A stretch of DNA of 48,161 nucleotides from contig CACFYZ010000006.1 of NCBI GenBank assembly GCA_902570675.1, positions 1-48,161 of the forward strand. The letters are read 5' to 3'. Made by a program: the position numbers and the translations under genes. Numbering within the stretch: position 1 is the first letter of the stretch; each line of letters begins with the position of its first letter. The notes beneath the pieces were generated by a model. That model was not told the origin of the DNA. It searched no databases and worked only from the letters and a program-made list of their open reading frames with translations. Source of the DNA: an uncultured Pelagibacteraceae bacterium. Lineage in GTDB: Bacteria; Pseudomonadota; Alphaproteobacteria; Pelagibacterales; AG-422-B15. Below are positions 10,093-19,874 of the stretch, in pieces.

Positions 10093-10504
10093 TATCCTCT
10101 TGAGTAAAAAAATGACTAATTTCTATTTCAGCATTTTTTAGACTGTCTGAACCATGAACTGAATTCTTTTCTAATGATAATGCAAATTCTTTTCTTATTG
10201 TTCCTTCACTAGCCTCTTCTGGATTTGTTGCTCCCATTACATCTCTATTTCTTTGAACTGCATTATCGCCCTCTAAAACTTGTACTACGATTGGCCCTGA
10301 GCACATAAAGTCACATAAACTTTTAAAAAAAGGCTTATCCGAATGAACTGCATAAAATTCAGCTGCCTTGTCATGATTAAGTAGGATTCTTTTGGATGCC
10401 ACTATGCGCAAACCGGCAGCCTCAAGCATAGCGGTTATCTCTCCAATTTTATTTCTTTCAACTGCATCGGGTTTGATAATTGAAAAGGTTCTTTCTAGTG
10501 GCAT
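10082..10504 (-). CDS. ndk: Nucleoside diphosphate kinase
   Basis: Transfers the gamma phosphate of ATP to NDPs and dNDPs, supplying NTPs and dNTPs. At 140 residues it is of normal length, with [15 protein letters not shown] at the N-terminus, the [10 protein letters not shown] nucleotide-binding segment, and the phosphorylated His117 in KNSVHGSDS. It is coupled to the upstream pepA by a TAATG junction (one shared base at 10504), so both are probably on one transcript. It converges on purN with an 11-base overlap. Confidence 0.97.
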   Translation of the reverse strand: MPLERTFSIIKPDAVERNKIGEITAMLEAAGLRIVASKRILLNHDKAAEFYAVHSDKPFFKSLCDFMCSGPIVVQVLEGDNAVQRNRDVMGATNPEEASEGTIRKEFALSLEKNSVHGSDSLKNAEIEISHFFTQEDIIS

Positions 10505-12030
10505 TATTTGCCTTCATAAAACTTATTTACAAACCTATTCAAAAGCTTAACACCAAAAGCTGTTGCTCCTTTGGGAGATGTCGGTAAAGGTTGTTTTGTC
10601 CATGTAGTACCAGCTATGTCGAGATGAGCCCATGGAACTTTATTTACAAACCTCTGAAGAAATTGAGCTGCAGTAATTGAGCCAGGACCTCTTCCGTTTG
10701 TAATATTTTGCATATCTGCTATTGGCGAATTAAGCATTTTATCATAACGATCGTTTAAAGGTAGACGCCATAACTTTTCGCCTTCTATTTCACCTGCATC
10801 AGATAATTGCTTACTAACCTTATCACTATTTGAAAATAGTCCTGCATATTCATCTCCTAAAGCAACTATTATAGCGCCTGTAAGAGTAGCCAAATCAACC
10901 ATTAATTCAGGTTTGTACTGTTCCTGCGTATACCACAGTGCATCGGCTAAAACCAACCTACCCTCAGCATCAGTATTAATTACTTCTATTGTTTGGCCTG
11001 AATAAGATTTTACAACATCGCTTGGTCTTTGAGCCTTACTTCCAATGTGATTCTCTACCAACCCTACCACACCTATAACATTCGCCTTGGCTTTTCTTAA
11101 CGCCAAAGCTTTCATAAGACCAATTACTACTCCAGAACCACCCATATCATACTTCATCTCTTCCATCCCATTAGGTGGCTTTAGTGATACACCTCCAGTA
11201 TCGAAAGAAACGCCTTTTCCTACAAATGCAATCGGTTTCTTTTTTTTATTTCTTCCTCCCAACCATTTCATAATCACTAATTGGGACTCATGGATACTTC
11301 CCTGACCAACTCCGACCAATGAACCCATGCCAAGTTTCTTCATTTCTTTTTCACCAAGGATTTTCACTTCAACACCATACTCAGAAAGGGCCTTTGCGTT
11401 TTTAGCTATTTCAGGAGGAGTCATTACATTTGGCGGTTCCGTTACTAGATTTCTCGTCAATGTAACTCCGTCATTTATTGCTTTAATATTCATATAGTTT
11501 TTTGTTAATCGCGTATGTTGCGAAGAATAAAATTTAACTTTTAATTTTTTATTATTTCTATTTTTATTTTTATTATTTTTTTCTTTTTTTGAAAAATATT
11601 TTGTAAAACTATATGATGCTAGTGAAAAACCTAATATTGTTTCGCTTGTTGAGTTGATAAAACTAATCTTTGACGAATTAATACCATCTGGATATATTAT
11701 GACCTTATCTTCCTTATAAAACTTTATTAGTGAGTAGAGATGGCCACCCAGAACTTGAAAATCCCTAACTGAATATTCTTTGTATTTTTTTAATTTAAAA
11801 ATAATTAATTTAGTTAGTTTTAGATTCTGAGGCTGATGTATTATTATGTAATCAAAATTTTTAGAATTTCTTGTTTGAAAAGAATTATCTGAATTTATTA
11901 TATTAGATATATATTTTTTTGAAATTTGGTCTAACTTTTTACCATACCCAACTAACTTACAGTTAGAATCACAGAAAATTATTCCTGTAGTGTCTTTTTC
12001 TTGTCTTAAATTATTAAATTGAATGTCCAT
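10504..12030 (-). CDS. pepA: Leucyl aminopeptidase (M17)
   Basis: Cytosolic two-metal aminopeptidase that removes N-terminal residues from peptides. The catalytic C-terminal domain is well conserved: [17 protein letters not shown], the YDMGGSG loop and NTDAEGRL, which carry the metal ligands and catalytic Lys and Arg. The N-terminal regulatory domain is divergent and rich in Lys and Asn, as is common in low-GC genomes. Length is 508 residues. It sits divergent to lptF, 40 bases from the start chosen there, in the usual alphaproteobacterial arrangement. Its stop overlaps the ndk start by one base. Confidence 0.95.
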   Translation of the reverse strand: MDIQFNNLRQEKDTTGIIFCDSNCKLVGYGKKLDQISKKYISNIINSDNSFQTRNSKNFDYIIIHQPQNLKLTKLIIFKLKKYKEYSVRDFQVLGGHLYSLIKFYKEDKVIIYPDGINSSKISFINSTSETILGFSLASYSFTKYFSKKEKNNKNKNRNNKKLKVKFYSSQHTRLTKNYMNIKAINDGVTLTRNLVTEPPNVMTPPEIAKNAKALSEYGVEVKILGEKEMKKLGMGSLVGVGQGSIHESQLVIMKWLGGRNKKKKPIAFVGKGVSFDTGGVSLKPPNGMEEMKYDMGGSGVVIGLMKALALRKAKANVIGVVGLVENHIGSKAQRPSDVVKSYSGQTIEVINTDAEGRLVLADALWYTQEQYKPELMVDLATLTGAIIVALGDEYAGLFSNSDKVSKQLSDAGEIEGEKLWRLPLNDRYDKMLNSPIADMQNITNGRGPGSITAAQFLQRFVNKVPWAHLDIAGTTWTKQPLPTSPKGATAFGVKLLNRFVNKFYEGK

Positions 12031-12070
12031 ACTTATATACCTTTATCAAAATATTGATATAATTGAGAAA

Positions 12071-13192
12071 ATGTCAAGATTTACAACATATGCGATAAGA
12101 GAAATCTCATCAAGTTTTTTATTCCTACTTATTTTGCTTACAGGCATTTTATGGATGGGGCAAGGTTTAAGACACATTGATTTACTAACAACAGAAAATG
12201 TTTCATTTATTGCTTATTTTTCCTATGTAATTCTTTTAATACCTAAATTATTACTACTCACGGTACCGATCTGTATTTTTCTCGCAGTTTTATTTAATTT
12301 AAATAGATTTAGAAATGATAGTGAACTAATAATTTTATGGGCATCAGGAAAATCTGATAGCGAATTATTATTAAGGCCAATTTTATTTTTTTCATTCTTT
12401 GTTTTTTTAATTCATATGCTTTTAAGTATATATATTACCCCAGCATCTCTTAATGAATTAAGACATAAAATTATAGATATTCGTGAGTCAGGTATTCACG
12501 CTTCAATACTTAAAGAAAAAAAATTTATCTCACCAATTAATACTCTAACAATATTTCTGCAAGATAGAAAGGGTAATAAACTCACTGGACTTTTAATTCA
12601 TGATCTTAAGGATAAATCCAAACCTCAAACCTACATTGCTCAAGAAGGGGAATTCATAACTTCTGAAAACAAAAAAATCTTAAGATTATTTAATGGAGAT
12701 GTGCAAATTTATAACAAACAAGAGAATAAAATATCTGTAGTTGAATTTAAAAGTTATGACCTTAACCTTATGCCCTATAATAAAAAAGAAAACCCTCACA
12801 TATATGCTGATGAAATGTTGACATATGAAATAGTTAGGAAATTAAGAGGCAAATCCTTAAATGATTTTAGTAGATTTGAAAAAGAAGAATTTGCTGCTTT
12901 GCACACTAGAATAATAAATCCAATTTATATATTTTGCTTCGCTTTGCTCCCTTTATTGATTCTAAAGTTTTCTAAAAGACCCGACGATGGATGGGTACTT
13001 CCTGTTTCTATAATTTCACTAATTGCATTTTTTTCTCAAATACTACAAATTACGTTTCAAAATTTATTAATTCAAAATAATAACTTGGTAATAGTTTCTT
13101 ATTTAGTTCCTTTTTTCATTCTTGGGCTTACAATTTTTTTTCTAATTAATGAAAATTTTAATTTTTTAAAGTTAATAAAAAATGTTCGATAA
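12071..13192 (+). CDS. lptF: LPS export ABC transporter permease LptF
   Basis: Inner-membrane permease of the LptB2FG transporter that extracts lipopolysaccharide and feeds the LptC-A-D bridge. It has the YjgP/YjgQ layout: two or three N-terminal membrane segments, a periplasmic beta-jellyroll domain (about residues 130-250) and three C-terminal segments. Start chosen at MSRFTTYAIREISSSFLF (12071), the family-like N-terminus, preceded by a weak GAG; an ATG at 12023 would overlap pepA by 8 bases and add 16 atypical residues. The end overlaps lptG by 11 bases. Confidence 0.92.
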   Translation: MSRFTTYAIREISSSFLFLLILLTGILWMGQGLRHIDLLTTENVSFIAYFSYVILLIPKLLLLTVPICIFLAVLFNLNRFRNDSELIILWASGKSDSELLLRPILFFSFFVFLIHMLLSIYITPASLNELRHKIIDIRESGIHASILKEKKFISPINTLTIFLQDRKGNKLTGLLIHDLKDKSKPQTYIAQEGEFITSENKKILRLFNGDVQIYNKQENKISVVEFKSYDLNLMPYNKKENPHIYADEMLTYEIVRKLRGKSLNDFSRFEKEEFAALHTRIINPIYIFCFALLPLLILKFSKRPDDGWVLPVSIISLIAFFSQILQITFQNLLIQNNNLVIVSYLVPFFILGLTIFFLINENFNFLKLIKNVR

Positions 13193-14279
13193 ATTAAACA
13201 TTTACATATTTAAAAGGTTTCTCGTATCCTTTTTGCTAGTCTTACTAACGCTTTCAGTAATTTTGTTTGTGGGAGATTTTGTAGAGCAATTTAGGAAATC
13301 AACAACGAAAAATGTGCCCATTAATATAATATTCCAATTAACAGCTTTAAATTTTCCAAGCTTAATTTTTTTTACTTTACCAATTATTACTTTTTTTTCA
13401 TCTATTATTGCTTATTTAATTCTAATCCGAAATTCAGAAAAAATAATAATTGGATCTATAGGAATGTCCAATATCAAATTGAGTATACCATCTATAATAC
13501 TTTACGTGACGGTCGGAATTATTTTTGTATTTGTTGCAAATCCCTTGCTGACAATATTTGAAGAAAAATATAGTGAGTTAGAGTATAAATATATTGATAG
13601 AGTAGATAAATTTGCATCAATAACCAAGAATGGTCTATGGCTGAAACAAGAAAATAAAGCAAAAAACTTATCTAGCGTCCTGTATGCTAAAACAATAAAA
13701 AATCAGGGCAAAGATTTGATCGATTTTATGGTACTGGAATATGATGCCCAGGGAGCATTTCAGGGAAGGTTAGATGGACAAAAAGCAGAATTAAATGATG
13801 GTTATTGGCTAATGTCTGAAACACAGATATCGCCAAAATACGATAAATCCATCTATGAAAAGAATTTAAAATACGAAACAAATATTAAATTAGAGGATAT
13901 TACGGATAGCTTATCATCGCCATCGAGTATACCAATCTGGCGACTGGCTACATTTATAAGCTTTTTAGAAAGTTTGGGCTACTCAGCTATTGATTTTAAA
14001 ATGCACTTTTACAATTTAATTTTTCTACCATTATACCTCGCAGCATTAAGTCTATTAGCATCTTCTCTTGTAATAAACTTGAAACAGAACGACAAATATA
14101 CTTTAACACTTACATACTCTTTTATTCTCATTTTTATTATATACTTTTTATCAAATTTACTTGATGCTCTCGGATCAACTGGCCAACTGCATCCTATAAT
14201 AGCGAAAAGTACGGTGCCAATAGTTGTTATAATTCTCTCAACCGGGATCTTCTATTACTCTCGTATAAACAAAAGTTAA
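13182..14279 (+). CDS. lptG: LPS export ABC transporter permease LptG
   Basis: Partner permease of LptF in the LPS exporter. At 365 residues it begins MFDKLNIYIFKRFLVSF, has N-terminal membrane segments including VILFVGDFVEQFRK, a periplasmic domain (about 130-250), then three C-terminal segments ending in a short cytoplasmic tail. The LptG-typical block PIWRLATFISFLESLGYSA lies before TM4. It overlaps lptF by 11 bases and is 7 bases from lptD, so the three Lpt genes form one operon. Confidence 0.93.
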   Translation: MFDKLNIYIFKRFLVSFLLVLLTLSVILFVGDFVEQFRKSTTKNVPINIIFQLTALNFPSLIFFTLPIITFFSSIIAYLILIRNSEKIIIGSIGMSNIKLSIPSIILYVTVGIIFVFVANPLLTIFEEKYSELEYKYIDRVDKFASITKNGLWLKQENKAKNLSSVLYAKTIKNQGKDLIDFMVLEYDAQGAFQGRLDGQKAELNDGYWLMSETQISPKYDKSIYEKNLKYETNIKLEDITDSLSSPSSIPIWRLATFISFLESLGYSAIDFKMHFYNLIFLPLYLAALSLLASSLVINLKQNDKYTLTLTYSFILIFIIYFLSNLLDALGSTGQLHPIIAKSTVPIVVIILSTGIFYYSRINKS

Positions 14280-14286
14280 ACGTCTT

Positions 14287-16374
14287 ATGAAATTAATAAG
14301 TATTATTAAAATTAATATTCATTTGATTGCTTTATTGTCTTTTTTTGCTTTATTTGATTACAAAATAATTGCTGATCAGGAAATAAAAATAATAGCTGAT
14401 GAACTATCCATTGATGAAAAAGAAAATGTTATTAAGGCCATGGGCAATGCAACTGCAATTAGTGAAAAAGGTCAGAAAATTCGATCTGATACGTTATTTT
14501 ATGATAATATAACTAATGAAATAATTTCTACGGGAAATGTTGTAATTAATGACGAGTTCGGAAATACTTATTTTGCTTCGAAAATATTATCAAATAGAGA
14601 AACGGATAATATTCGAGGTTCAAGTATAAAGGTAAGATTGAATGATGGGTCAAGAGCAGTTGGATCCTCTTTTGAAAAAAATAATGATATAACTGTAATA
14701 AAAGATGCGGAATACACACCTTGTATTGAGGAAAGATATTTAATAAAAAATTGCCCTGGGTGGAAATTAAAATCAAAAAAAATATATCAAGATCATAATA
14801 CAAAAACTATACACTATGATCATGCCAAGATAGAACTATTTAATGTTCCTGTTTTTTACCTACCATATTTTTCTCATCCAGATCCTTCAGTAAAGAAAAG
14901 ATCCGGGTTATTGATGCCTACTGTTGAAACAGATTCGCAGCTCGGAGATATATTTTCATTACCGATATTTTATAATATACAAAACAATAAAGACTTAACC
15001 TTTACTCCAACCGCTCAATCTAAAAGTAACAACTTTTATGCTTTTAATTATAGACATCTTAATAATGTCGGAAGTTTTAATATTAATACAAGCATAGATG
15101 ATAATGACGATGATAGTGGTACGAGCAGCCATTTCTTTCTCAACTCAAACTTATTTAATTCGTTTGGTTCATTAGACATGTATATTCAATCAAGTAATAA
15201 CGATACTTATATGAGAAAAAATAAAATAAACAAACTAACTGTTTTAAATTCGGGTTTAGAATTTAAAAGACAAACTGAAAATACTTATCTTGCTGTAAAT
15301 TCAAATGCCTACAAACACTTGACAATTCAAGATAGCGAACAGTGGGAATATGTTTATCCAAAGATAATATATAATATCAAAAATATAAATAATCTCTATG
15401 GCGGAAGTGTTTCACTAGATAATGAAGCCATGGTTAAAAAAGATCTTAATGATAGCAGTTCTTCAATTATTTCAACTCAATTGAATTGGAAAAAAAAAGT
15501 TATTGATAATAACAGTGGTCTACTTTTTGACAATGAGAGTAATTTGCGAGTTGTATCAATTAATATTGACTATAAAAATCAACCAAATGAGGAGAATGTA
15601 AGATTCTTTCCTCAATGGAGTAGCAAGATTAGTTACCCTCTTATAAAGTTTTCTGACAAAGCAAGTTACACACTCACACCTATTATAATGCCAATAGTTG
15701 CTCCTTATAACAATTACACTGATCAACAAACAATATCTAATAGTAATTTATTTTCTAATAATAGAGCTCCTTCTATATCTGAGTGGGAAAGTGGACCAAG
15801 GGTAAATTATGGTCTAGAGCTATTTTTAAGTCAGGAAGAAAATACAGATATAAGTATAGCTTTGGGGCAAAGTTACAGATTAAATAAAAATAAAGACGAT
15901 ACCGCAGAAGAACTTTCAGACTATTTTCTTTCATCAGGATTGTCACTAAATAATAATTTTTTGAATACTTCGTTCGTAATTGATAGAAAAGATATAGATA
16001 TTAAAAGTATTAATCTTAATTCTTATACCCAGATAAATAAATTTAAAATTGCTATTGATTACGATTATACATCAGGTAAGTATACTACACCTGAAGAACA
16101 AATTGCTATTGGAGGCGAATATAAATTAGCAAGAGATTTTAAGTTCAAATTTACAGGTTCCAAGAATTTAGATACCAACAAGAATATTGGATATCAATAT
16201 GGACTTCTTTATGAAAATGATTGTTTAGGAATTGATCTAAATTATTACCGTGATCTTACAAGTGATAGAGACATATCTGAAAGTGATGGTTTTAGTTTTA
16301 CTGTAGTGTTAAAACCATTCGGTTCTACAAATAATTATGGAAAAGTTAAAACTTTTGGACCTCAAATAAAGTAG
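14287..16374 (+). CDS. lptD: LPS-assembly outer-membrane protein LptD
   Basis: Outer-membrane beta-barrel that inserts LPS into the outer leaflet. Visible parts: a signal peptide (about residues 1-29), an OstA/LptA-like beta-jellyroll (IIADELSIDEKENVIKAMGNA, DTLFYDN), the conserved segment VPVFYLPYFSHPDPSVKKRSG's core, and a C-terminal beta-barrel of aromatic-rich alternating strands. Cys146, Cys156 and Cys646 are present; Cys146 (TPC) and Cys646 (ENDC) fit the inter-domain disulfide known in LptD, while no Cys is seen near the mature N-terminus. At 695 residues it is shorter than E. coli's 784. It is placed between lptG and surA; SurA is a chaperone known to help LptD folding. Confidence 0.93.
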   Translation: MKLISIIKINIHLIALLSFFALFDYKIIADQEIKIIADELSIDEKENVIKAMGNATAISEKGQKIRSDTLFYDNITNEIISTGNVVINDEFGNTYFASKILSNRETDNIRGSSIKVRLNDGSRAVGSSFEKNNDITVIKDAEYTPCIEERYLIKNCPGWKLKSKKIYQDHNTKTIHYDHAKIELFNVPVFYLPYFSHPDPSVKKRSGLLMPTVETDSQLGDIFSLPIFYNIQNNKDLTFTPTAQSKSNNFYAFNYRHLNNVGSFNINTSIDDNDDDSGTSSHFFLNSNLFNSFGSLDMYIQSSNNDTYMRKNKINKLTVLNSGLEFKRQTENTYLAVNSNAYKHLTIQDSEQWEYVYPKIIYNIKNINNLYGGSVSLDNEAMVKKDLNDSSSSIISTQLNWKKKVIDNNSGLLFDNESNLRVVSINIDYKNQPNEENVRFFPQWSSKISYPLIKFSDKASYTLTPIIMPIVAPYNNYTDQQTISNSNLFSNNRAPSISEWESGPRVNYGLELFLSQEENTDISIALGQSYRLNKNKDDTAEELSDYFLSSGLSLNNNFLNTSFVIDRKDIDIKSINLNSYTQINKFKIAIDYDYTSGKYTTPEEQIAIGGEYKLARDFKFKFTGSKNLDTNKNIGYQYGLLYENDCLGIDLNYYRDLTSDRDISESDGFSFTVVLKPFGSTNNYGKVKTFGPQIK

Positions 16375-16377
16375 ATT

Positions 16378-16992
16378 ATGAAAAAATTTAATTTTTTTAT
16401 TTATATCCTTATTTTAATTGTAATTTCTTCATCAAAAACATTATTCGCAAATCCACTGGAGCACAAAATAGTTGTTATAGTCAACGACAAAATTATAACG
16501 TCATTTGATATAATTCAGAGAATTAAGATAAATTCTATAATAAATAACATAAAACTTAACGAAGGTAATATGGACATCGTTCGAAATAGCGTTATAAACG
16601 AGTTAATAGACGAAAAAATCAAAATTGAGAAATCTAAGGAGTACAACATCAAAGTTGATGAAAAAGAGTATTTAGAATTTGAAAATAACATACTTAATCA
16701 AAAAGGGATCATAAAAGATAATCTAAATACTGTATTTATCGAAAATAATATAGATTATGACGAATTTAGTAATTTTATTAAAACTCAGATTACGTGGCAA
16801 AAAGTAATTGGTGGTCTTTACTATAGACTTGTATCTGCAAGTGAAACTGAGATAAATGAAGTATTAAAGAATAATCCATACATATCAGATGATCAAGCTA
16901 AGCAAATTGTTATTCAAAAACAATTAGATCTTAAGAGTAACAAGCTATTAAGAGACTTAAAAAATGAGGCAACAATTGAGTATAGAAAATAA
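16378..16992 (+). CDS. surA: SurA-like periplasmic chaperone lacking PPIase domains
   Basis: Periplasmic chaperone for outer-membrane proteins. At 204 residues it has a signal peptide (to about LFA24), the SurA N-terminal chaperone domain starting IVVIVNDKIITSFDIIQRI, and a terminal helix, QIVIQKQLDLKSNKLLRDL then ATIEYR, that corresponds to the C-terminal helix of SurA which packs back on the N-domain. No parvulin (PpiC/rotamase) segment lies between them, whereas family members of about 300-430 residues carry one or two. The frame is uninterrupted, so this looks like a clean domain loss. It sits 3 bases after lptD, its probable client, and overlaps rsmA by 29 bases. Confidence 0.85.
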   Translation: MKKFNFFIYILILIVISSSKTLFANPLEHKIVVIVNDKIITSFDIIQRIKINSIINNIKLNEGNMDIVRNSVINELIDEKIKIEKSKEYNIKVDEKEYLEFENNILNQKGIIKDNLNTVFIENNIDYDEFSNFIKTQITWQKVIGGLYYRLVSASETEINEVLKNNPYISDDQAKQIVIQKQLDLKSNKLLRDLKNEATIEYRK

Positions 16993-17776
16993 ATATGCAA
17001 AAAAATCACTGGGTCAAAATTTTATTACAGATAAAAATATTTTAGAAAAAATAAGTGAATTTGTTCCTTCAGATAAAAATACAAATATTATTGAAATTGG
17101 CCCAGGAAAAGGAGCTCTTACTTATTATTTAGCAAAGAAAAAGTTTAAGTCATTATTATTAATTGAAAAAGATAAAGAACTAATCGAGAAATTAAAAAAG
17201 AAATTTGATGACAAAACAATTAAAATAATAAATGAGGATGCACTTAAAATAGACTTTGAAAAATTAAATTTAAATAGTGATGTTATTATTGTTGGTAATT
17301 TACCATTTAATATATCTACGCAGTTACTTTTTAAATGGCTAGAGGTCTGTAAGTGGCCACCTTTTTATAAGAGAATGGTATTGATGTTTCAAAAAGAAGT
17401 TGCAGATCGTATCCTATCCCCAAACGGTAATAAAAATTATGGAAGAATTTCTGTTGCAGCTCAAGCTAGATGTAAAATAAGAAAAGTTTTATCTGCCCCG
17501 TCGGACATGTTTAGACCAGTTCCAAAAGTAGATGGAGCAATTTTGGACTTTGAACCACATACAGATTATTTAGAATTAGACTTCACTATATTACAAAAAA
17601 TACTGAAAGAGGCTTTTAGCCAAAGAAGAAAAAAAATTAAAAAAAATCTAAGCAATTATATTAATTTAATAAAAGATCTTAATATAGATGAAAATTTACG
17701 CGCTGAAAATTTGAGTGTTAAAGATTACTGCAATATATCGTTGGCTTTAAATAAGCGATCTTCTTTGCTGAATTAA
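16964..17776 (+). CDS. rsmA: 16S rRNA (adenine1518/1519-N6)-dimethyltransferase
   Basis: Dimethylates two adenines in the 3'-terminal hairpin of 16S rRNA during 30S maturation (KsgA). The Rossmann-type SAM domain shows KSLGQNFI at the N-terminus, motif I EIGPGKGALTYYLA, and motif IV NLPFNIST, followed by the C-terminal lobe with FSQRRKKIKKNL. Length is 270 residues. The start lies inside the end of surA (29-base overlap) and its 3' end overlaps the convergent gmk by 30 bases. In many Alphaproteobacteria pdxA separates surA and rsmA; it is absent here. Confidence 0.96.
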   Translation: MRQQLSIENKYAKKSLGQNFITDKNILEKISEFVPSDKNTNIIEIGPGKGALTYYLAKKKFKSLLLIEKDKELIEKLKKKFDDKTIKIINEDALKIDFEKLNLNSDVIIVGNLPFNISTQLLFKWLEVCKWPPFYKRMVLMFQKEVADRILSPNGNKNYGRISVAAQARCKIRKVLSAPSDMFRPVPKVDGAILDFEPHTDYLELDFTILQKILKEAFSQRRKKIKKNLSNYINLIKDLNIDENLRAENLSVKDYCNISLALNKRSSLLN

Positions 17777-18313
17777 TTCATATATAGTTTCTGTACAAAT
17801 ACGTATATTGTCGTTTATAACAACATGATCATACTCTTCCTTGTGACTTATTTCAGTTTCATAGAATGACATTCTTCTATTTATGGCATCTTCATTATCA
17901 CCTGATAATTCAGATCTAGATAATAATCTTTGATAAATAATATCTTTTGATGGCGGTACAATAAAAAATGATAAAATATTTGAGTAGCTTGATTTTTTGA
18001 GTTGCTGCGCTCCTTGCCAATCAATATCAAACAAAACATCATATTCGTTTTTTAATAAATCCATTACATTTGAATGCAAGGACCCATAAAAGTTTCCAAA
18101 TACAGATGCGTATTCTGCATATTCTTTATTTTCTATTTTTTCCTTAAATTTTTTTTCGCTAATAAAATTATAGTCTTTTCCATCAACTTCATTATCACGA
18201 GGAACCCTAGTAGTATCAGAAATAGAAATTTTCAATTTATTATCAAGTTTTAATAGATTCTTACAAATAGAGCTTTTCCCTGCTCCAGATGGAGAAGAAA
18301 TTATCACTATCAT
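17747..18313 (-). CDS. gmk: Guanylate kinase
   Basis: Phosphorylates GMP/dGMP to GDP/dGDP. It has the P-loop SSPSGAGKSS near the N-terminus, the GMP-binding segment TTRVPRDNEVDGKDYNF, and the lid region RLLSRSELSGDNEDAINRRM. At 188 residues it is slightly short for the family (about 200-220), trimmed at both ends. It follows fabF by 9 bases on the same strand. In many alphaproteobacterial genomes mltG and yicC lie between those genes; neither is here. Confidence 0.96.
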   Translation of the reverse strand: MIVIISSPSGAGKSSICKNLLKLDNKLKISISDTTRVPRDNEVDGKDYNFISEKKFKEKIENKEYAEYASVFGNFYGSLHSNVMDLLKNEYDVLFDIDWQGAQQLKKSSYSNILSFFIVPPSKDIIYQRLLSRSELSGDNEDAINRRMSFYETEISHKEEYDHVVINDNIRICTETIYELIQQRRSLI

Positions 18314-18322
18314 TAATAAATT

Positions 18323-19582
18323 CTATCCAGCATACTTTGTAAAAGATAAAGAAACATTGGTTCCTCCAAATCCAAATGAATTAGACATTACATTTGTTAC
18401 CTCTAAAGCAATCGGAGCATTCTTAATAAAATTTATTTTTTTTGTAGGAAACTCATTTTCTAAATTTAAGTTATAGGGTAGCTCTCCGTTAATAATACTC
18501 ATTATTGAATACGAAGCCTCAACTCCTCCTGCAGCACCTAATAAATGACCTGTTTGAGATTTTGTAGAAGTAACGTTAACACTTTTATTTACATCTTTAA
18601 ATAGTCTATCTATTGCAAATGCCTCTATTTGGTCTCCGGATGGGGTAGAAGTACCATGAGCATTTATATATTCGATGTTTTCAGGAGCTAATTCAGCATC
18701 TTTTATACAGTTAAGCATTGCACGATATGCCCCATCACCTGATGGTTCAGGCAAAGTGTAATGATATGCGTCTGATGACATACCATATCCTGTTACTTCG
18801 CATAAAATTTTTACCCCTCGTTTAAGTGCATGATCTAACTCTTCTAAGATCAATATTGAAGCACCCTCTCCCATTACAAAACCATCTCTATCTAAATCAA
18901 AAGGCCTTGATGCCTTAGTAGGTTCATCGTTATATTTAGTGCTTAATGCCTTACATGATGAGAAGCCTTCTATACCAACAGGTGAAATTGTTGCTTCTGC
19001 ACCTCCCGTCATCATAATATCAGCTTGCCCATGCTGAATTAATCTAAATGATTCACCAATTGCATGTGCTGACGATGCGCAAGCTGATACAGTTGAATAA
19101 CTAGGGCCTTTTAGATTATACTTGATAGACAAGTATCCTGATGCCATATTAATTATTCTTCCTGTAATAAAAAAAGGACTTACTCTATTGCCTTTATTAA
19201 ATTCAATAGAGGTCTCTTCAATACCTGGCAGACCTCCCATACCAGATCCAATTATACAACCTGATCTAAACGATGTTGGATCAGAAATATCACTTAAATT
19301 GGATTGTCTAAATGCCTCTTCAGCTGCAGCATATGTAAACTTAATAAAATCATCAATTTTCTTTATTTCTTTTTTTTCTATCCATTCTTCAGCGTTAAAA
19401 CATCCATTTTCTAAACTTCCAAATGGGACTTCGCATGCAACTTGGCATTTATAATTTGATGCATCAAATTTTGAAATTTTTTTTCCACCCGATTTGCCAG
19501 AGATTAAGTTTATCCAATTAACATCAGAACCACAACCAAGTGGTGTCACCAAACCTATGCCTGTGACAACAACTCTTTTCAT
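18323..19582 (-). CDS. fabF: 3-oxoacyl-[acyl-carrier-protein] synthase II
   Basis: Condensing enzyme that extends acyl-ACP with malonyl-ACP in type II fatty-acid synthesis. The Cys-His-His triad is complete: Cys168 in TVSACASSAHAIG, His309 in NAHGTSTPSGD, and His346 in KSQTGHLLGAAGG; the C-terminal NSFGFGGTN is also present. At 419 residues it is of normal length. It is 16 bases downstream of acpP, in a fabD-fabG-acpP-fabF operon. Confidence 0.98.
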   Translation of the reverse strand: MKRVVVTGIGLVTPLGCGSDVNWINLISGKSGGKKISKFDASNYKCQVACEVPFGSLENGCFNAEEWIEKKEIKKIDDFIKFTYAAAEEAFRQSNLSDISDPTSFRSGCIIGSGMGGLPGIEETSIEFNKGNRVSPFFITGRIINMASGYLSIKYNLKGPSYSTVSACASSAHAIGESFRLIQHGQADIMMTGGAEATISPVGIEGFSSCKALSTKYNDEPTKASRPFDLDRDGFVMGEGASILILEELDHALKRGVKILCEVTGYGMSSDAYHYTLPEPSGDGAYRAMLNCIKDAELAPENIEYINAHGTSTPSGDQIEAFAIDRLFKDVNKSVNVTSTKSQTGHLLGAAGGVEASYSIMSIINGELPYNLNLENEFPTKKINFIKNAPIALEVTNVMSNSFGFGGTNVSLSFTKYAG

Positions 19583-19598
19583 AATTAAATTTGAATTA

Positions 19599-19832
19599 TT
19601 ATTTCGACTCTAAATGCGAAATTGCATCTCCAACAGTCAAAATTGTTTCTGCCTTTTCGTCAGGAATTTCTACATCGAAAGCTTCTTCAAACGCCATCAC
19701 CAGTTCTACTGTATCTAAACTATCTGCACCAAGATCATCAATAAATTTAGCTTCCTCAGTAATCTTACCCATATCCTCTATACCTAAATGTTCTGCAATG
19801 ATTTTCTTTACTTTATCAGCAACTTCACTCAT
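19599..19832 (-). CDS. acpP: Acyl carrier protein
   Basis: Carries growing acyl chains on a 4'-phosphopantetheine attached to Ser38, in the motif [14 protein letters not shown]. At 77 residues it is acidic, with the four-helix ACP pattern and the conserved IPDEKAE segment. It lies between fabG (42 bases upstream) and fabF. The plus-strand overlapping frame at 19591-19860 is a shadow of this gene. A purine-rich AGGAG upstream of the start (read on the minus strand) fits strong translation. Confidence 0.98.
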   Translation of the reverse strand: MSEVADKVKKIIAEHLGIEDMGKITEEAKFIDDLGADSLDTVELVMAFEEAFDVEIPDEKAETILTVGDAISHLESK

Positions 19833-19874
19833 AAATACTCCTATTAATTTAATTCACTAGTATTACTACATACA

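Noticed and set aside
11087-11305. Plus-strand 72-codon frame opposite pepA
   Set aside because: Antisense to the conserved catalytic region of PepA; composition is a mirror of that gene.
12044-12059. TATCAA-AATA-TTGATA between pepA and lptF as another PadR-like site
   Set aside because: The half-sites resemble the efflux operators, but the centre is four bases rather than one and there is a single copy; likely chance in AT-rich DNA.
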